A stretch of DNA of 64,000 nt from Oryzias latipes (lineage: Eukaryota > Chordata > Actinopteri > Beloniformes > Adrianichthyidae). The notes beneath the pieces are model-generated. The model was not told the origin of the DNA. It did not search any database and saw only the letters and a list, made by a program, of their open reading frames with translations. The position numbers and the translations under genes were made by a program. This document shows, one piece after another, positions 39,301-47,400 of this stretch (its first letter is position 1; each line of letters opens with the position of its first letter). The stretch is taken from the NCBI RefSeq assembly GCF_002234675.1, contig NC_019864.2, positions 13,533,582-13,597,581 of the forward strand, written 5' to 3'.

Positions 39301-40866
39301 CTTTGCACATGAAATTTGATCTCTCTGCCTGGGAAGGAGCTTGTGCATACAATTATTGACCAAACCTAGTGGGCTTACCTTGAAATTTTAAATCAGTAGG
39401 GGCTCAGACGTTTTGACTAAAAGAAACGCCCAGACTAGATGGCAATGACCCTGTAGTGCAAAACACTTCAATTGAAACAATAATCAGTCAATAATCAGTC
39501 ATGCATAAACCACAAGGCACACATGGTATTATCTAAATGGGCTTTATGCTTAATGCTTTAATGCTTTAGTGATTTATAAAATAAAACAGTCCATGAGGAA
39601 ACTCGCTAACTTCACAAACTTGAAATATTTTCATTAAAAAATATTTTTGCTGTGGTACAATGATATCTATACATCATTTTACCACAGTACATTAAATGTC
39701 TGCATCTGTAAAAAACATGTGTAAAGAAAATGCGCTTTTCAAAAATAAAATGTTTTTTAAAATACCTAACAGATTTGAACATAATTTAACGCTGTAAAAA
39801 TGTTTTACACACACTTCGTTTTGTCTTTGTTACATTTTATTCTGTTTGTCTATAACCAACAGATTACTGGATTTATTTAGATTTTTTATTTCTTTTAGAA
39901 CACGTTTTTTATACAGAACATGAAATGTTGTGATAAATTGTATTTTTGGCATTGACATCTGTTTCTTATTTTACCGCCTTTTTTAAATATTATATTTGTG
40001 TTTTCCATTTCCAGGTTGAGTAATGAGGCAAATGATATGAAGAAACACCTGTTCTGGGGTCTAGATGCTGGAATCCTGGAGGTCCTGCCCTACCATGAGT
40101 GTGACCTTATGTCCAAAGATACACCCGACTATCTCAAGTGTTTGCTAAATCTCCAAGTCCAGAATATAGCCTATCGTTTTTCTGTTTTCATAACTGGTGA
40201 GACACTGTTCTACTTGCATATATGTGTTCGTCAGCAAGTTTCTTTATACTGTAGATATTCTCTCCAGCTCCTTTCTTTAAATGGTTTATAGTCATTTATA
40301 GTCTGCAGAAATTATCCATACAGCATTAAAAGAGCATGCATAGTTAGGATGAACAACTAAAGGGCAGAATGGCTTTCAGACATTCAAAAATAAAATGTTT
40401 TTTTAAAGTACCAAACAGATTTGAAGATAATTTAATGCTTTAAAAATGTTTTACACACACTTTATTTTTGTCTTTGTTACATTTTTGGGAATTGTGTCCC
40501 AAGTTACAGATACTAGTTGTATTTTGACACTTTTTTCTGTTATTAGACCATGTTTACAGTATGTTGGAAATGTTGAATTATTGTGGCAAAACCTGATGGA
40601 ATATTTTCACAATTTCACTTACCTCTCAGCTCATTTAGCAAAAAAGAGAAAAAATATATATGTCAAACGTTACAGCAGGTAACCCAAACAGAAGTCCTGC
40701 TTTTAAAAATATTTTTTTGCAATGCATATTTTAGCCCTGTAAAAATGTTTCATTCATGTTTTGTTTGTTTTTCACAGATGAAGAAGAAGGTGCCTTTGAG
40801 AAAAACGGAATCTTGACGATGACTCTGAACACTTTCCTGACAAAGTTTTCCAGTGACAGTTTTTAA
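14442..40866 (+). CDS. tasor2: TASOR2 (FAM208B), transcription activation suppressor family member 2
   Basis: Nuclear paralogue of the HUSH-complex subunit TASOR. Coding exons: 14442-14475, 14696-14844, 15008-15103, 15181-15253, 16493-16584, 16669-16806, 16893-17026, 17120-17136, 17573-17744, 17848-17939, 18020-18126, 18487-18559, 18665-18736, 19032-21122, 23048-23759, 23879-24344, 25817-28969, 34052-34174, 34243-34396, 34489-34594, 40015-40196, 40778-40866. They total 8325 nt with matched phases throughout, giving 2774 aa plus TAA. The ATG is preceded in frame by TGA at 14436-14438, which fixes the start. Residues 12-240 match TASOR ([29 protein letters not shown]), residues 417-2540 are mostly low-complexity and basic, and the C-terminal 220 residues are again conserved. 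Downstream of divergent asb13, as in human. A human-like length (about 2400 aa) supports completeness. Introns 17 and 20 are swollen by transposons. Confidence 0.95.
14696..18736 (+). CDS. tasor2: tasor2 exons 2-13: TASOR-type pseudo-PARP and following domain
   Basis: Encodes residues 12-416. The first half has the TASOR pseudo-PARP pattern: [85 protein letters not shown] and [17 protein letters not shown]. In TASOR this fold resembles PARP but lacks NAD-dependent catalysis and serves silencing. Here too I see no H-Y-E triad arrangement that would argue for an active enzyme, though that is inference. The second half (exons 9-13, ending [16 protein letters not shown]) corresponds to the next structured region of the family. 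Exon 8 is only 17 nt, and intron 7 is 93 nt and open in frame. Confidence 0.85.
19032..21122 (+). CDS. tasor2: tasor2 exon 14: long, largely disordered, basic clusters
   Basis: A 2091-nt exon encoding residues about 417-1113. After a short structured-looking start ([36 protein letters not shown]) it becomes acidic/serine-rich. It has strong nuclear-localisation-like clusters: [29 protein letters not shown] and [10 protein letters not shown]. It also contains PMEVEG, echoed by SPMEVDQ in exon 17. The donor at 21123 leaves one base, which joins GG at 23048 to make a Trp codon. Confidence 0.85.
21755..22330. mobile_element. decayed DNA-transposon repeat in tasor2 intron 14
   Basis: Starts ggtatcgtattttttggccc, with ataaatcacactgcattgtaagacgc, and later carries catacataaggcacagtcaa. 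These are degraded forms of the TACCGTATTTTCNGGACTATAAGG termini and ataaggcgcac phrases common in fish genomes. The element at 32865-33983 has related ends. No ORF is preserved. Confidence 0.5.
23048..24344 (+). CDS. tasor2: tasor2 exons 15-16: conserved central HMWIGLFYS region
   Basis: Exons 23048-23759 and 23879-24344 encode residues about 1114-1506. The junction falls inside a segment conserved in the family as I recall it: [16 protein letters not shown] joined to PWNSPIQDN, then [25 protein letters not shown], downstream of it, resembles the PxDLS-type CtBP-binding motif, but the proline is missing, so this is only a suggestion. Intron 15 is 119 nt and also lacks in-frame stops over much of its length. 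Confidence 0.85.
25817..28969 (+). CDS. tasor2: tasor2 exon 17: 3.15-kb giant exon
   Basis: A 3153-nt, exactly in-frame exon encoding residues about 1507-2557. It is mostly polar/acidic and likely disordered. Better conserved islands include [20 protein letters not shown], the KTEGMN motif, and near the end [21 protein letters not shown] with [19 protein letters not shown]. The exon closes with [16 protein letters not shown], which begins the C-terminal domain. A 1051-codon frame without a stop is strong evidence of coding constraint. The donor GTAAGA follows at 28970. Confidence 0.9.
29536..30659. mobile_element. non-autonomous hAT element, copy 1
   Basis: A 1124-bp element with ends CAGGGGTCGGGAACC and GGTTCCCGACCCCTG. 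Near-target duplications are ctctagg(g) at the left and ctctagg(a) at the right. The second copy is 51744-52822. Sub-terminal agagccata and gagccatatatggctcg blocks are shared. It has a run of about 28 C at 30333-30360 that is not homopolymeric in copy 2. Internal short frames are not conserved between copies, so no gene is called. Confidence 0.85.
31298..31800 (-). mobile_element. 3' half of a second Tc1-like element, inverted
   Basis: Begins after a TA with cagtgggacaaaaagtatt and carries, on the minus strand, the C-terminal third of a Tc1 transposase. That third reads [16 protein letters not shown], then [18 protein letters not shown] with intervening stops, then [10 protein letters not shown]. 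The left end of this element is absent. It sits inside the Tc1-like element 29371-32798. Confidence 0.65.
32865..33983 (-). mobile_element. pogo/Tigger-like element with internal deletion
   Basis: Inverted ends accgtattttcacgatcg (32865) and cgtgaaaatatggt (to 33983). On the minus strand two adjoining frames encode the C-terminal part of a pogo-type DDE transposase: [17 protein letters not shown], then [13 protein letters not shown], then after a frameshift [20 protein letters not shown] and [14 protein letters not shown]. The N-terminal and catalytic parts are missing, so it is defective. A hAT MITE is nested at 33684-33906. Confidence 0.65.
33684..33906. mobile_element. hAT-type MITE nested in the pogo-like element
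   Basis: A 223-bp element with ends CAGAGGTGGGCA and TGCCCACCCCTG. It is flanked by a perfect 8-bp duplication CATTAGGC at 33676-33683 and 33907-33914. It contains two head-to-tail 51-bp units (from 33750 and from 33801; attggctggacacacctgaa...) that are nearly identical, so the expansion is recent. Confidence 0.85.
34052..40866 (+). CDS. tasor2: tasor2 exons 18-22: C-terminal TASOR-family domain
   Basis: Five exons encode the last ~217 residues, including [75 protein letters not shown] and [15 protein letters not shown]. This matches the C-terminal (PIN-like) region of TASOR, where GFEEPDDVVN...FVRGGF occurs. Exon 21 lies between two copies of a ~100-bp duplication (39739-39838, 40384-40485). 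The stop TAA is at 40864-40866. Confidence 0.9.
35371..35485. mobile_element. hAT (Charlie-like) end fragment
   Basis: caggcatgtccaaagtccgg followed by cccatgg...tgcagcc and tacgtggccc resembles the conserved terminus of Charlie-type hAT elements. No partner end was found within 2 kb. Confidence 0.4.
35553..36300 (+). pseudogene. Penelope-like retroelement reverse transcriptase fragment
   Basis: Plus-strand frames with stops and shifts encode AQDFVS, then [31 protein letters not shown], the remains of a GSPxSP-x-AN-x-YME block, and [10 protein letters not shown]. These line up with the palm of Penelope-like RTs (SFDVTSLF.., NTYF, MGSPLSP..ANIYME, HWFRYVDDT). The catalytic YVDD reads YVNE, so it is inactive. 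It is split by a MITE (35864-36152) and then by a Tc1 element at 36301. It resumes at about 37910-38060 with weaker matches (VVYAI.CTNKDIT). Confidence 0.7.
35864..36152. mobile_element. 289-bp MITE with CACTGYAAAAAC ends
   Basis: Left end cactgtaaaaactgaatc and right end gggacccgtttttgcagtg are inverted repeats. The flanks contain TA on both sides (ggTA...TAta). It cuts the Penelope-like RT frame between the ANRY and YME parts. The internal halves contain complementary ctgcc(a/g)atggggtaag blocks, so it can fold back. Confidence 0.65.
36301..37907 (+). mobile_element. nearly complete Tc1/mariner element in tasor2 intron 20
   Basis: A 1607-bp element flanked by TA (36299-36300, 37908-37909). 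Inverted repeats are about 205 bp (about 36301-36508 and 37704-37907) and roughly 93% identical by eye. Each has an outer and inner copy of aataagtatttgatcac (IR/DR layout as in Sleeping Beauty-type elements). It carries one transposase gene. Similar TIRs indicate a fairly recent insertion. Confidence 0.9.
36671..37692 (+). pseudogene. Tc1 transposase, frameshifted
   Basis: DD34E transposase that normally cuts and pastes the element at TA sites. The start ATGGGCAAAACC at 36671 opens MGKTKELSK, but the frame shifts near 36708 and again near 36826. From 36829 a 287-residue frame is intact to TAA at 37690-37692. It shows the second helix-turn-helix ([18 protein letters not shown]), catalytic D in LWSDETKIE, second D in RHDNDPKHT and E in [14 protein letters not shown]. 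All three catalytic residues are kept, but the N-terminal DNA-binding part is broken, so it cannot make full-length transposase. Confidence 0.85.
39739..39838 (+). repeat. ~100-bp direct duplication, copy 1 (intron 20)
   Basis: tcaaaaataaaatgttttt...acagatttgaa...taatttaa...tgttttacacacactt...ttgtctttgttacatttt matches 40384-40485 at about 90% by eye. The pair brackets tasor2 exon 21. It is AT-rich and non-coding. Confidence 0.8.
40384..40485 (+). repeat. ~100-bp direct duplication, copy 2 (intron 21)
   Basis: Second copy of the 39739-39838 sequence, on the other side of exon 21. A third, weaker echo (ctgtaaaaatgtttcattca...tttgtttgttttt) immediately precedes exon 22 at about 40738-40775. 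Confidence 0.8.
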
Positions 40867-41310
40867 ATTCAGAAGTGTCAAACTGACAAAAGTTTGACTA
40901 AAATGACCAAGCAACAGTTATAAGCATAGTTGTGGAGTGAATTTATTCACCAGAAATGGTTTCATTTTTAGTAATGTTTCATTTTATTCAAATGTAATTC
41001 TTGTAGATTGTTTTATTGTAGATTTCTTTTTTCTAAATGCAATGTCTATTTATCGCAAACCTGTAGTTAATTGATAGTGTGGCAAATCTGCCAATATGCT
41101 GGCAGCTGTGATGTTTTAATTAAATTGTTTTATGTATAAATTGTAAATTGTATGGTAAGCATTCTTAAGTGATAACAGATTTTACTTAGAATTTTAACGT
41201 TTACACCTGGTTCTAGTGTCATTTTAACAAATGCTCAGTATTGTATATGCAGCTATCTAAGGTTATTTGTACAGTTCAATGGCTTCAAATAAATCTGTTA
41301 CTAAAAGAAA
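40867..41310 (+). other. tasor2: tasor2 3' UTR with polyadenylation signal
   Basis: AT-rich non-coding sequence after the stop. The first canonical AATAAA is at 41288-41293, predicting a 3' UTR of about 0.44 kb. Confidence 0.6.
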
Positions 41311-41749
41311 TAATTCTCCCTGAATTAAGTTACTTTTTATTGTTTATGACTAGTGTTGTTGTGTAAAGAAGTTAGAGACTTCATTAGAAGAGGTCCACAA
41401 TCTGGAGGTGGACTTACCGTAATCAATCATCAGGTTCTGTGCTCTAATACAAAATTATGTTCAATACATATTTAAATTCATCATTGGACCAGGGTGTGTA
41501 TTTGGTTTATGTTTCAGCTGTAAAATAGTGTTATTTTAGTACAATTAGGGTTTAAAAATGCATATAGGAAAGGGAAACAAGGTGTGTATGTCTCTTACAG
41601 GCCAAGATTCTGTTTGCCAGTTTTCAGGGCATTCACTGTGTTTTCAGATTTTCTCTCTTAAGGTTTAGTCAAATCGTCCAACAAGTGTTGCATTTAAAAA
41701 CTATGAAAGTAAAGGAACCTGCATTGTTTTAGAAAGAATACAAGATATA

Positions 41750-43404
41750 CAGTGGAAAAAATATGTATTCGATCCCTTGCTGGTTTTGTAGGTTTGCCCA
41801 CTTAAAAATAAATTGTCATCCTAATGGTTGGTTCATTTGAACAGTGAGATAGAAAACAAGAAATCCACTTTAAAGAATTTATATATATTTATTTGCATTT
41901 CATCCCATAGTAACAATTAAAAGTTTTGGTTTACATCATAGACACATTTACACTGATCAGTTAGACTTCTTCTGTGGTTTATTGGTGGTTGGCAAACAGC
42001 TTTTTGGCGCATTACCACTACCAGCCAGTCTAGAGTGTGGATCAGGATGGTTTTTTTCCACCCCAACTGTTTCTCGACCCTCCCTTAGTGCCACCTAAAT
42101 TCTCCATAACAACTTTGTTTCCTTGAGAAAGAAAATTCAATAAGCACTTATGTTACGAAGCACACTGTGTCTAGATAGACTCTATCAATCTGTGACCTGA
42201 AATGAAGATACATGTTTGAGCTTATCACCTGTTGAAAAGACACCTGTCCACAGAATCAGTCACACACCAAACTCTCTAACATGGGAACAACTAAAGAGCT
42301 TTCTCTGGATTTTAGGGAGAAGATTGTAGACCTGCTCAAAACCGGAATTGACTACAAAACCATCAACATTTCCATCAATGGACTGGGGCTCCAAACAAGA
42401 TCTCACCTGGTGTGGTTTTGATGATCTTGAGAACAGCGAGAAATATACCTAAAACAACACGGCAGGACTTACTTGATGATCTCAAAGCAGCTGGAACCAC
42501 AGTCCCCAAAAACATTGGTAATACTTTACAGTACAAGGATTTGACATATTGCAGTGCTCGCAAAGTCCCACTGCTTAAAAAGGCACATGTGCAGGCCCGC
42601 CTGAAGTTTGCCAATGAACACATTCATGATTTAGAAAGTGATTGGGAAAAGGTGCTGTGGTCAGATCAAAACAAGATTGAGGCCTTTGACATCAACTCAA
42701 CCCTTGGTGTTTGGAGGAAGAGAAATGCAGCCTGTGACCACAGGAACACAAACCACACTGTCAAGCATGGAGGTGGGAACATCATGCTTTGGGGGTGTTA
42801 ATCAGGACAGGGCACAGGGCTACTTCACAGTGTGGATGGGAGGATGAACAGAGCCACGTTCCTTCAAATCCTGAGTGAGAAACTCCTTCTCTCCTTAAGC
42901 CAGGAGGCTTAAAATGGGTCGTGCATGGGTCTTCCAACAGGATCATGACCCAAAACAAACAGCCAAGACAACCAAGGAATGGCTAAAGAGGCATATCAAG
43001 GTCATGGCGTGGCCCAGCCAGTCTCTGGACCTCAATCCAAAAGAAACCATATGGAGAGAGATGAGTCAGGGTTGCCAAGCTACAGCCACCAAAGATGTAA
43101 TTTACAAAGAAGAGTGGACCAAAATTTCTCCTGATATGTGCAGAAACCTGATCAACTGAAAGAACTGCCAGACTTCTGTGATTTTTATTAGGGATTTTGC
43201 CACAAAAGCACTAAGTCTGTCTGGAAAAAGGGTTCTAATTTCCCTCAATGAAATGCAAATAAATTAATATAAATTCTTTACATCTCAATTTCTTGATTTT
43301 CTTTGTGATTTTTATCCCACGGTTCAAATTAACTTTCCATTTGGACTGTCAGTTTTTTAAGTGGGCAACCTACAAAATCAGCAAGAGATCAAATTTCTGC
43401 CACT
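41750..43404 (+). mobile_element. decayed Tc1/mariner element between tasor2 and taf3
   Basis: Starts after TA with cagtggaaaaaatatgtatt and ends with the inverse, roughly aaatttctgccactac. Internal terminal-repeat phrases mirror each other (ttgcccacttaaaaa at 41795; tttttaagtgggcaacc at 43353). It carries a broken transposase and is more diverged between its ends than the copy in tasor2 intron 20, so it is older. Confidence 0.8.
42281..43159 (+). pseudogene. Tc1 transposase, multiply broken
   Basis: Opens MGTTKELSLDFREKIVDL at 42281, then has a deletion and shifts frame. A second frame from about 42412 carries TTRQDLLDDLKAAG, RKVPLLKKAHVQARLKFANE and LWSDQNKIE. A third from 42914 carries [16 protein letters not shown] and [14 protein letters not shown]. 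The usual SDE is SDQ and PIEN is PKET. At least two frameshifts make it inactive. Confidence 0.8.
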
Positions 43405-43859
43405 ACTTGAAAACCCCAAAATGTAGCTGTAAATATTTGACTGTAATTTTCCAAACAATTGTGACAATTGTAATATTTCTGATGCTTTTTCAAGCCTCAA
43501 TTCTAGTAGAATTTTACCACAAGGAAAGGGAGTTATTTATACTTGTGAAAAATTGTGTAGTTATTAGTTGGTTATTTAAAAAAATTAAAGAGATTTCATC
43601 ACCAAAGAAATTCTAATTTTGAGATTTGAAACAAGTTGGGGCCATTCGTTTTTCTGGAAAATATTTGTGGCCTGTTTTTAGATGACATCTTTTTTAGTTT
43701 GTATATATTTCACAACTTTTCGAGATTTATAAAACGGTCGAATTGAGAACTCTACATAAACTACAGTTATGTGTTTACGTTCTACACCAAAAATTGGGAT
43801 TTTTACAAAACTATGCAGCGCCACCGTGTGTCGACACCTAAAAGCTGCATGTACTTACT

Positions 43860-44466
43860 TTGTGATCGCGCCTTATAAAATGTACGCTTTGAGTTTCTAC
43901 GAGGTGCTAGTCTACAACATTTTTAAAAGATAACTTTTTAAAATGTGAAACAATAACGTACTGGTCAGTATGATAAATGTGTATTTGCTGAAGAAGGGTT
44001 ATCATCAGCGAAAGGGCATGCGTGACTCAGCAGTGGGAAGCGAAACTAACCGTTAAAGCTCTGTCAGTTCCAAACATCTAATTAAAGTTATGTTAATCGA
44101 TAACCGATACATTTAATTACATTTCTGAACACATAAATATAGCCGTTTATGACTTAAAGACGGTAGAAGCCTTTATTGAAACAAGGTCTTCCGCGCATGC
44201 TCAAAGCGGTCTTTCAAACACCAAGGAAGCGAAGACAAGCGCTCACTTGTGCGCATGTGCAGATTAGATTTCGGGGATGGGTCTATCGATGGAATCAAGA
44301 TGGCGGCCCTGGCAAAAGCGCCAATGTATTTACTGAAGTAGATGTAAGATATTAGCGAAGTTCGTGGGTTTTCTCAACCCTCCGTGGGATTCGTTGAAGC
44401 ATGACGACGGGAGGGATGTCCCTGTTGAGAAATTGACCGGGAATATACCGCAACAAAGTCAGCGAG
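43860..44466 (+). promoter_or_regulatory. taf3: taf3 promoter/5' UTR with YY1-type element and uORF
   Basis: CpG-containing sequence upstream of the taf3 ATG (cttccgcgcatgc, ggtctttc). At 44296-44308 it reads caagatggcggcc, matching the YY1 core AAnATGGCGGC often found just downstream of start sites. The ATG inside that motif opens a 13-codon uORF (44300-44341, MAALAKAPMYLLK, stop TAG), separated from the main ATG by 125 nt. Confidence 0.55.
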
Positions 44467-47400
44467 ATGTGCGAGAGCTATGCCCGCTCGCTGCTGCGTG
44501 TTTCGGTGGCGCAGATCTGCCAAGCTCTGGGCTGGGATGCAGTCCAGCTCACTGCGTGCGATCTGCTGTCTGATGTGCTGCAGAGGTACATCCAGCAGCT
44601 GGCGAGGGTCTGCCACCGATACTCCGAACTGTGTAAGTTCTGTGTTTTGTGTTCGGATTACTTTTAAACCAATAGTAGTAGATCACGTTGTTGTTGACTT
44701 GTCCTGTGGCGGGCGCCCCCTAGGAAGAAGTGATGTGTCAAAAAGTACAGTAGCCCCAAACTGTCAGTCATAGCGTCATTCTCACAGCATAACTTTTCAC
44801 AATGGAGGAGTAGGTTTTACATGACGTCACTGTATTGTCTGATCAACGTTTATATTAGAATTATTTGCAGTATTTCTTGCTGCATGCAGAGTAAGTGTCC
44901 TTTTCTACAGTTCGGCAGAATGGGGGTCTCTTTGGTTTGTGACTGTACCCTGTGATCGTGTCTTTCAGATGGAAGAACAGATCCGATGCTGGATGATCTC
45001 AGCCAGGCCTTCCGACTCATGGGGGTAAACCTGAGCGAGCTGGAGGACTATGTCCACAATCTGGAGCCCGTGGCGTTTGCCCATCAGACGCCGCTCTTCC
45101 CCGTATGCAAAAACAACATGTTGCAGTTTCCTCAGTCTGCAGCCAGAGACGCAGACGAAAGGAAGGATTACATCCCCGATTACATGCCGCCCCTGGTTTC
45201 CCTGCAGGAAGGTGAGGTCACCTGTTGGTTTGGATGGCACCGACACGTTTATCAGTGCCTGTAGCGAAAGACATATTGACGTGCAAGTGTGTTACACTGA
45301 ATCTACTGGAAAGCTGTATAAATGCAGGTCATTAGAATATCAGCCAACATCATATTTTCACAGTCTTTGCAAAATGATGTTTAAAAGTATTCTCCATTTG
45401 GTTTGGTTTGTAATTTACTGAGAAACAAAAAGGAAAATGAATGGATTGTGTGTGTGACTGTAAAGCGCTTTGGGCCTTGCAGGTAGAAAAGCGCTATATA
45501 CGTATACGCCATTTACCAATAACTCAGAAGTGAAAGAGAAGCTAATTTAAATGATCCACTTCCTTTGACCTCATATTTGAACATCATTAAAAAATGCATA
45601 TAAAACTTTGAAAAACATGAAAAGGTACTTGTATGATCAAAAATATGTCTATTTTCCATAATTCATGTGATGCTCACCATACAAAAAAATCCAAACAGTG
45701 CAGTTTCTGTATTTAGATAAGCATTAGTGTTTTATTGATCAGTTATTAATCCGATTTGCTTTTCCTTTATTAAAATGCTAGAAAATTATTTTCCATTTTT
45801 TCTTCTATATTTATTTTTTTAATTTTCAAATTGTTCCAGAAAAGTGTGCAGTCAGCCGGAAAAGGGACTTTTCATTTCATCGTGTCTTCCCTGTTTTTGT
45901 GGGTGGGACTTAGGCTAATGTCACACTCCTAACAGCAGTTGTGTATAGAAGTTTTCCACAGTTAATGTCAGATGTATTCACCTCATATAAATGGGTATGA
46001 AGATGGTGCTAATGGTCAAAAATATATTTTTTTAACATGTATATTCCTTTTCTCATAGTATCTGGTTTCAGAGGGTCAAGCTCTTGTCTCTATGGTTTAG
46101 GGTTTTATAGAATCCTCTTCTTTTAAAGGTTTTATTACTGCTATTTGCAACCAGTTTTCTACACTTTAGCATATTTAAAGGATGAACAGCGGGGGAAAAA
46201 TACACAGGAATACAAAACAGGAAACAGTATGTCAGTGTCATGCTTGATCTCTATCCCAGTCCTTCAGTTTATTCCAGTGTGTTGTTTTTTTCTTCCTTAT
46301 TAACTATGTAGGATTGTTTTTCAATGAAACGCATCGTTTAAAACATCTAAACATCAGTTTTTTGCCAATAATTTTGGTGTAAATGTTTGCTTTGTTGTAG
46401 AAGTTGATGTTGAAGTGTTTGGGCTCATTCTTGCCTCTTTGTTCCCCAGAAGAGGAGGAGGAGGAGGTCCCTCCAGACATGGGCACCTCAGCCGAAGCCA
46501 TGCAGGTGCCGCTGGAGGAGGATGATGAGGAAATAGATGAAGAAGAGACTGTCAATGATGAAAATTATCCTCTGAAGAGGCATTTGGACAGTCCCGATGC
46601 AGCTTTGGGAATCATGCCCACCTCCAAGAAACCGCGCTTGTACCCTGGTCTCAGCCCGGAATGGGGGGCCGAGCCACGGGAGCCTCTCACATCGCTCAAC
46701 CCGCAACGCGTCCCGCCAGGCGTTCTGCCTTCGCACGACAGCCTCGACCCCCTGTCGCCTGAAATGCCATCTGGTGCCCTGCAGCCCTTCAGACCTCAGC
46801 CGATCATACCAAAACAATTTGATCAAAAGAGCCTCGGCACGCCCGGGAAGAAGCCCAAGGTTTCGTCCCCTGGCAGGCAACGGACTAAGTCCCCCAAAGG
46901 TCTCCTCCCCGTTCCATTAATTGGTAGTCCCATCCACTCTCCAAAACCGTCAAAGGAAAAGAAGAAGTCTCCTGCTAAGACAAAAAGCCCTAAAAGTCCT
47001 AAAAGCCCAAAGATGAGTTCCATCAAAGTGTCTCAGCTTCAGAGCAAAGCAGAGATCCTGCTGAAGCCCCCGCTTCCCGCACTGAACGAGAAGATAGGCA
47101 AAGAAAACATTCAAATGCGTCACATTGTAGAGGACAGAGAGCCACCAGAGGGGCTTTTTAAGAACCTCGAGCCCGATAACACGGCCATCGATGACTCTAT
47201 AGCTGCTGTCATAGCCAGAGCGTGTGCTGAAAGGGAGCCCGACCCCTTCGCCTTCTCCTCGGGCTCTGATTCCGACAGCAATGGATTCTCAAGCCCCAAG
47301 AGGCTGACCATCATGGAGCCCGCCACCCCCAAAGCCCCCATCGGAACAGCTAACCTGTTAAAGGACACGTCAACGCCGCTCCACCTGCAGGTGCACCCGG

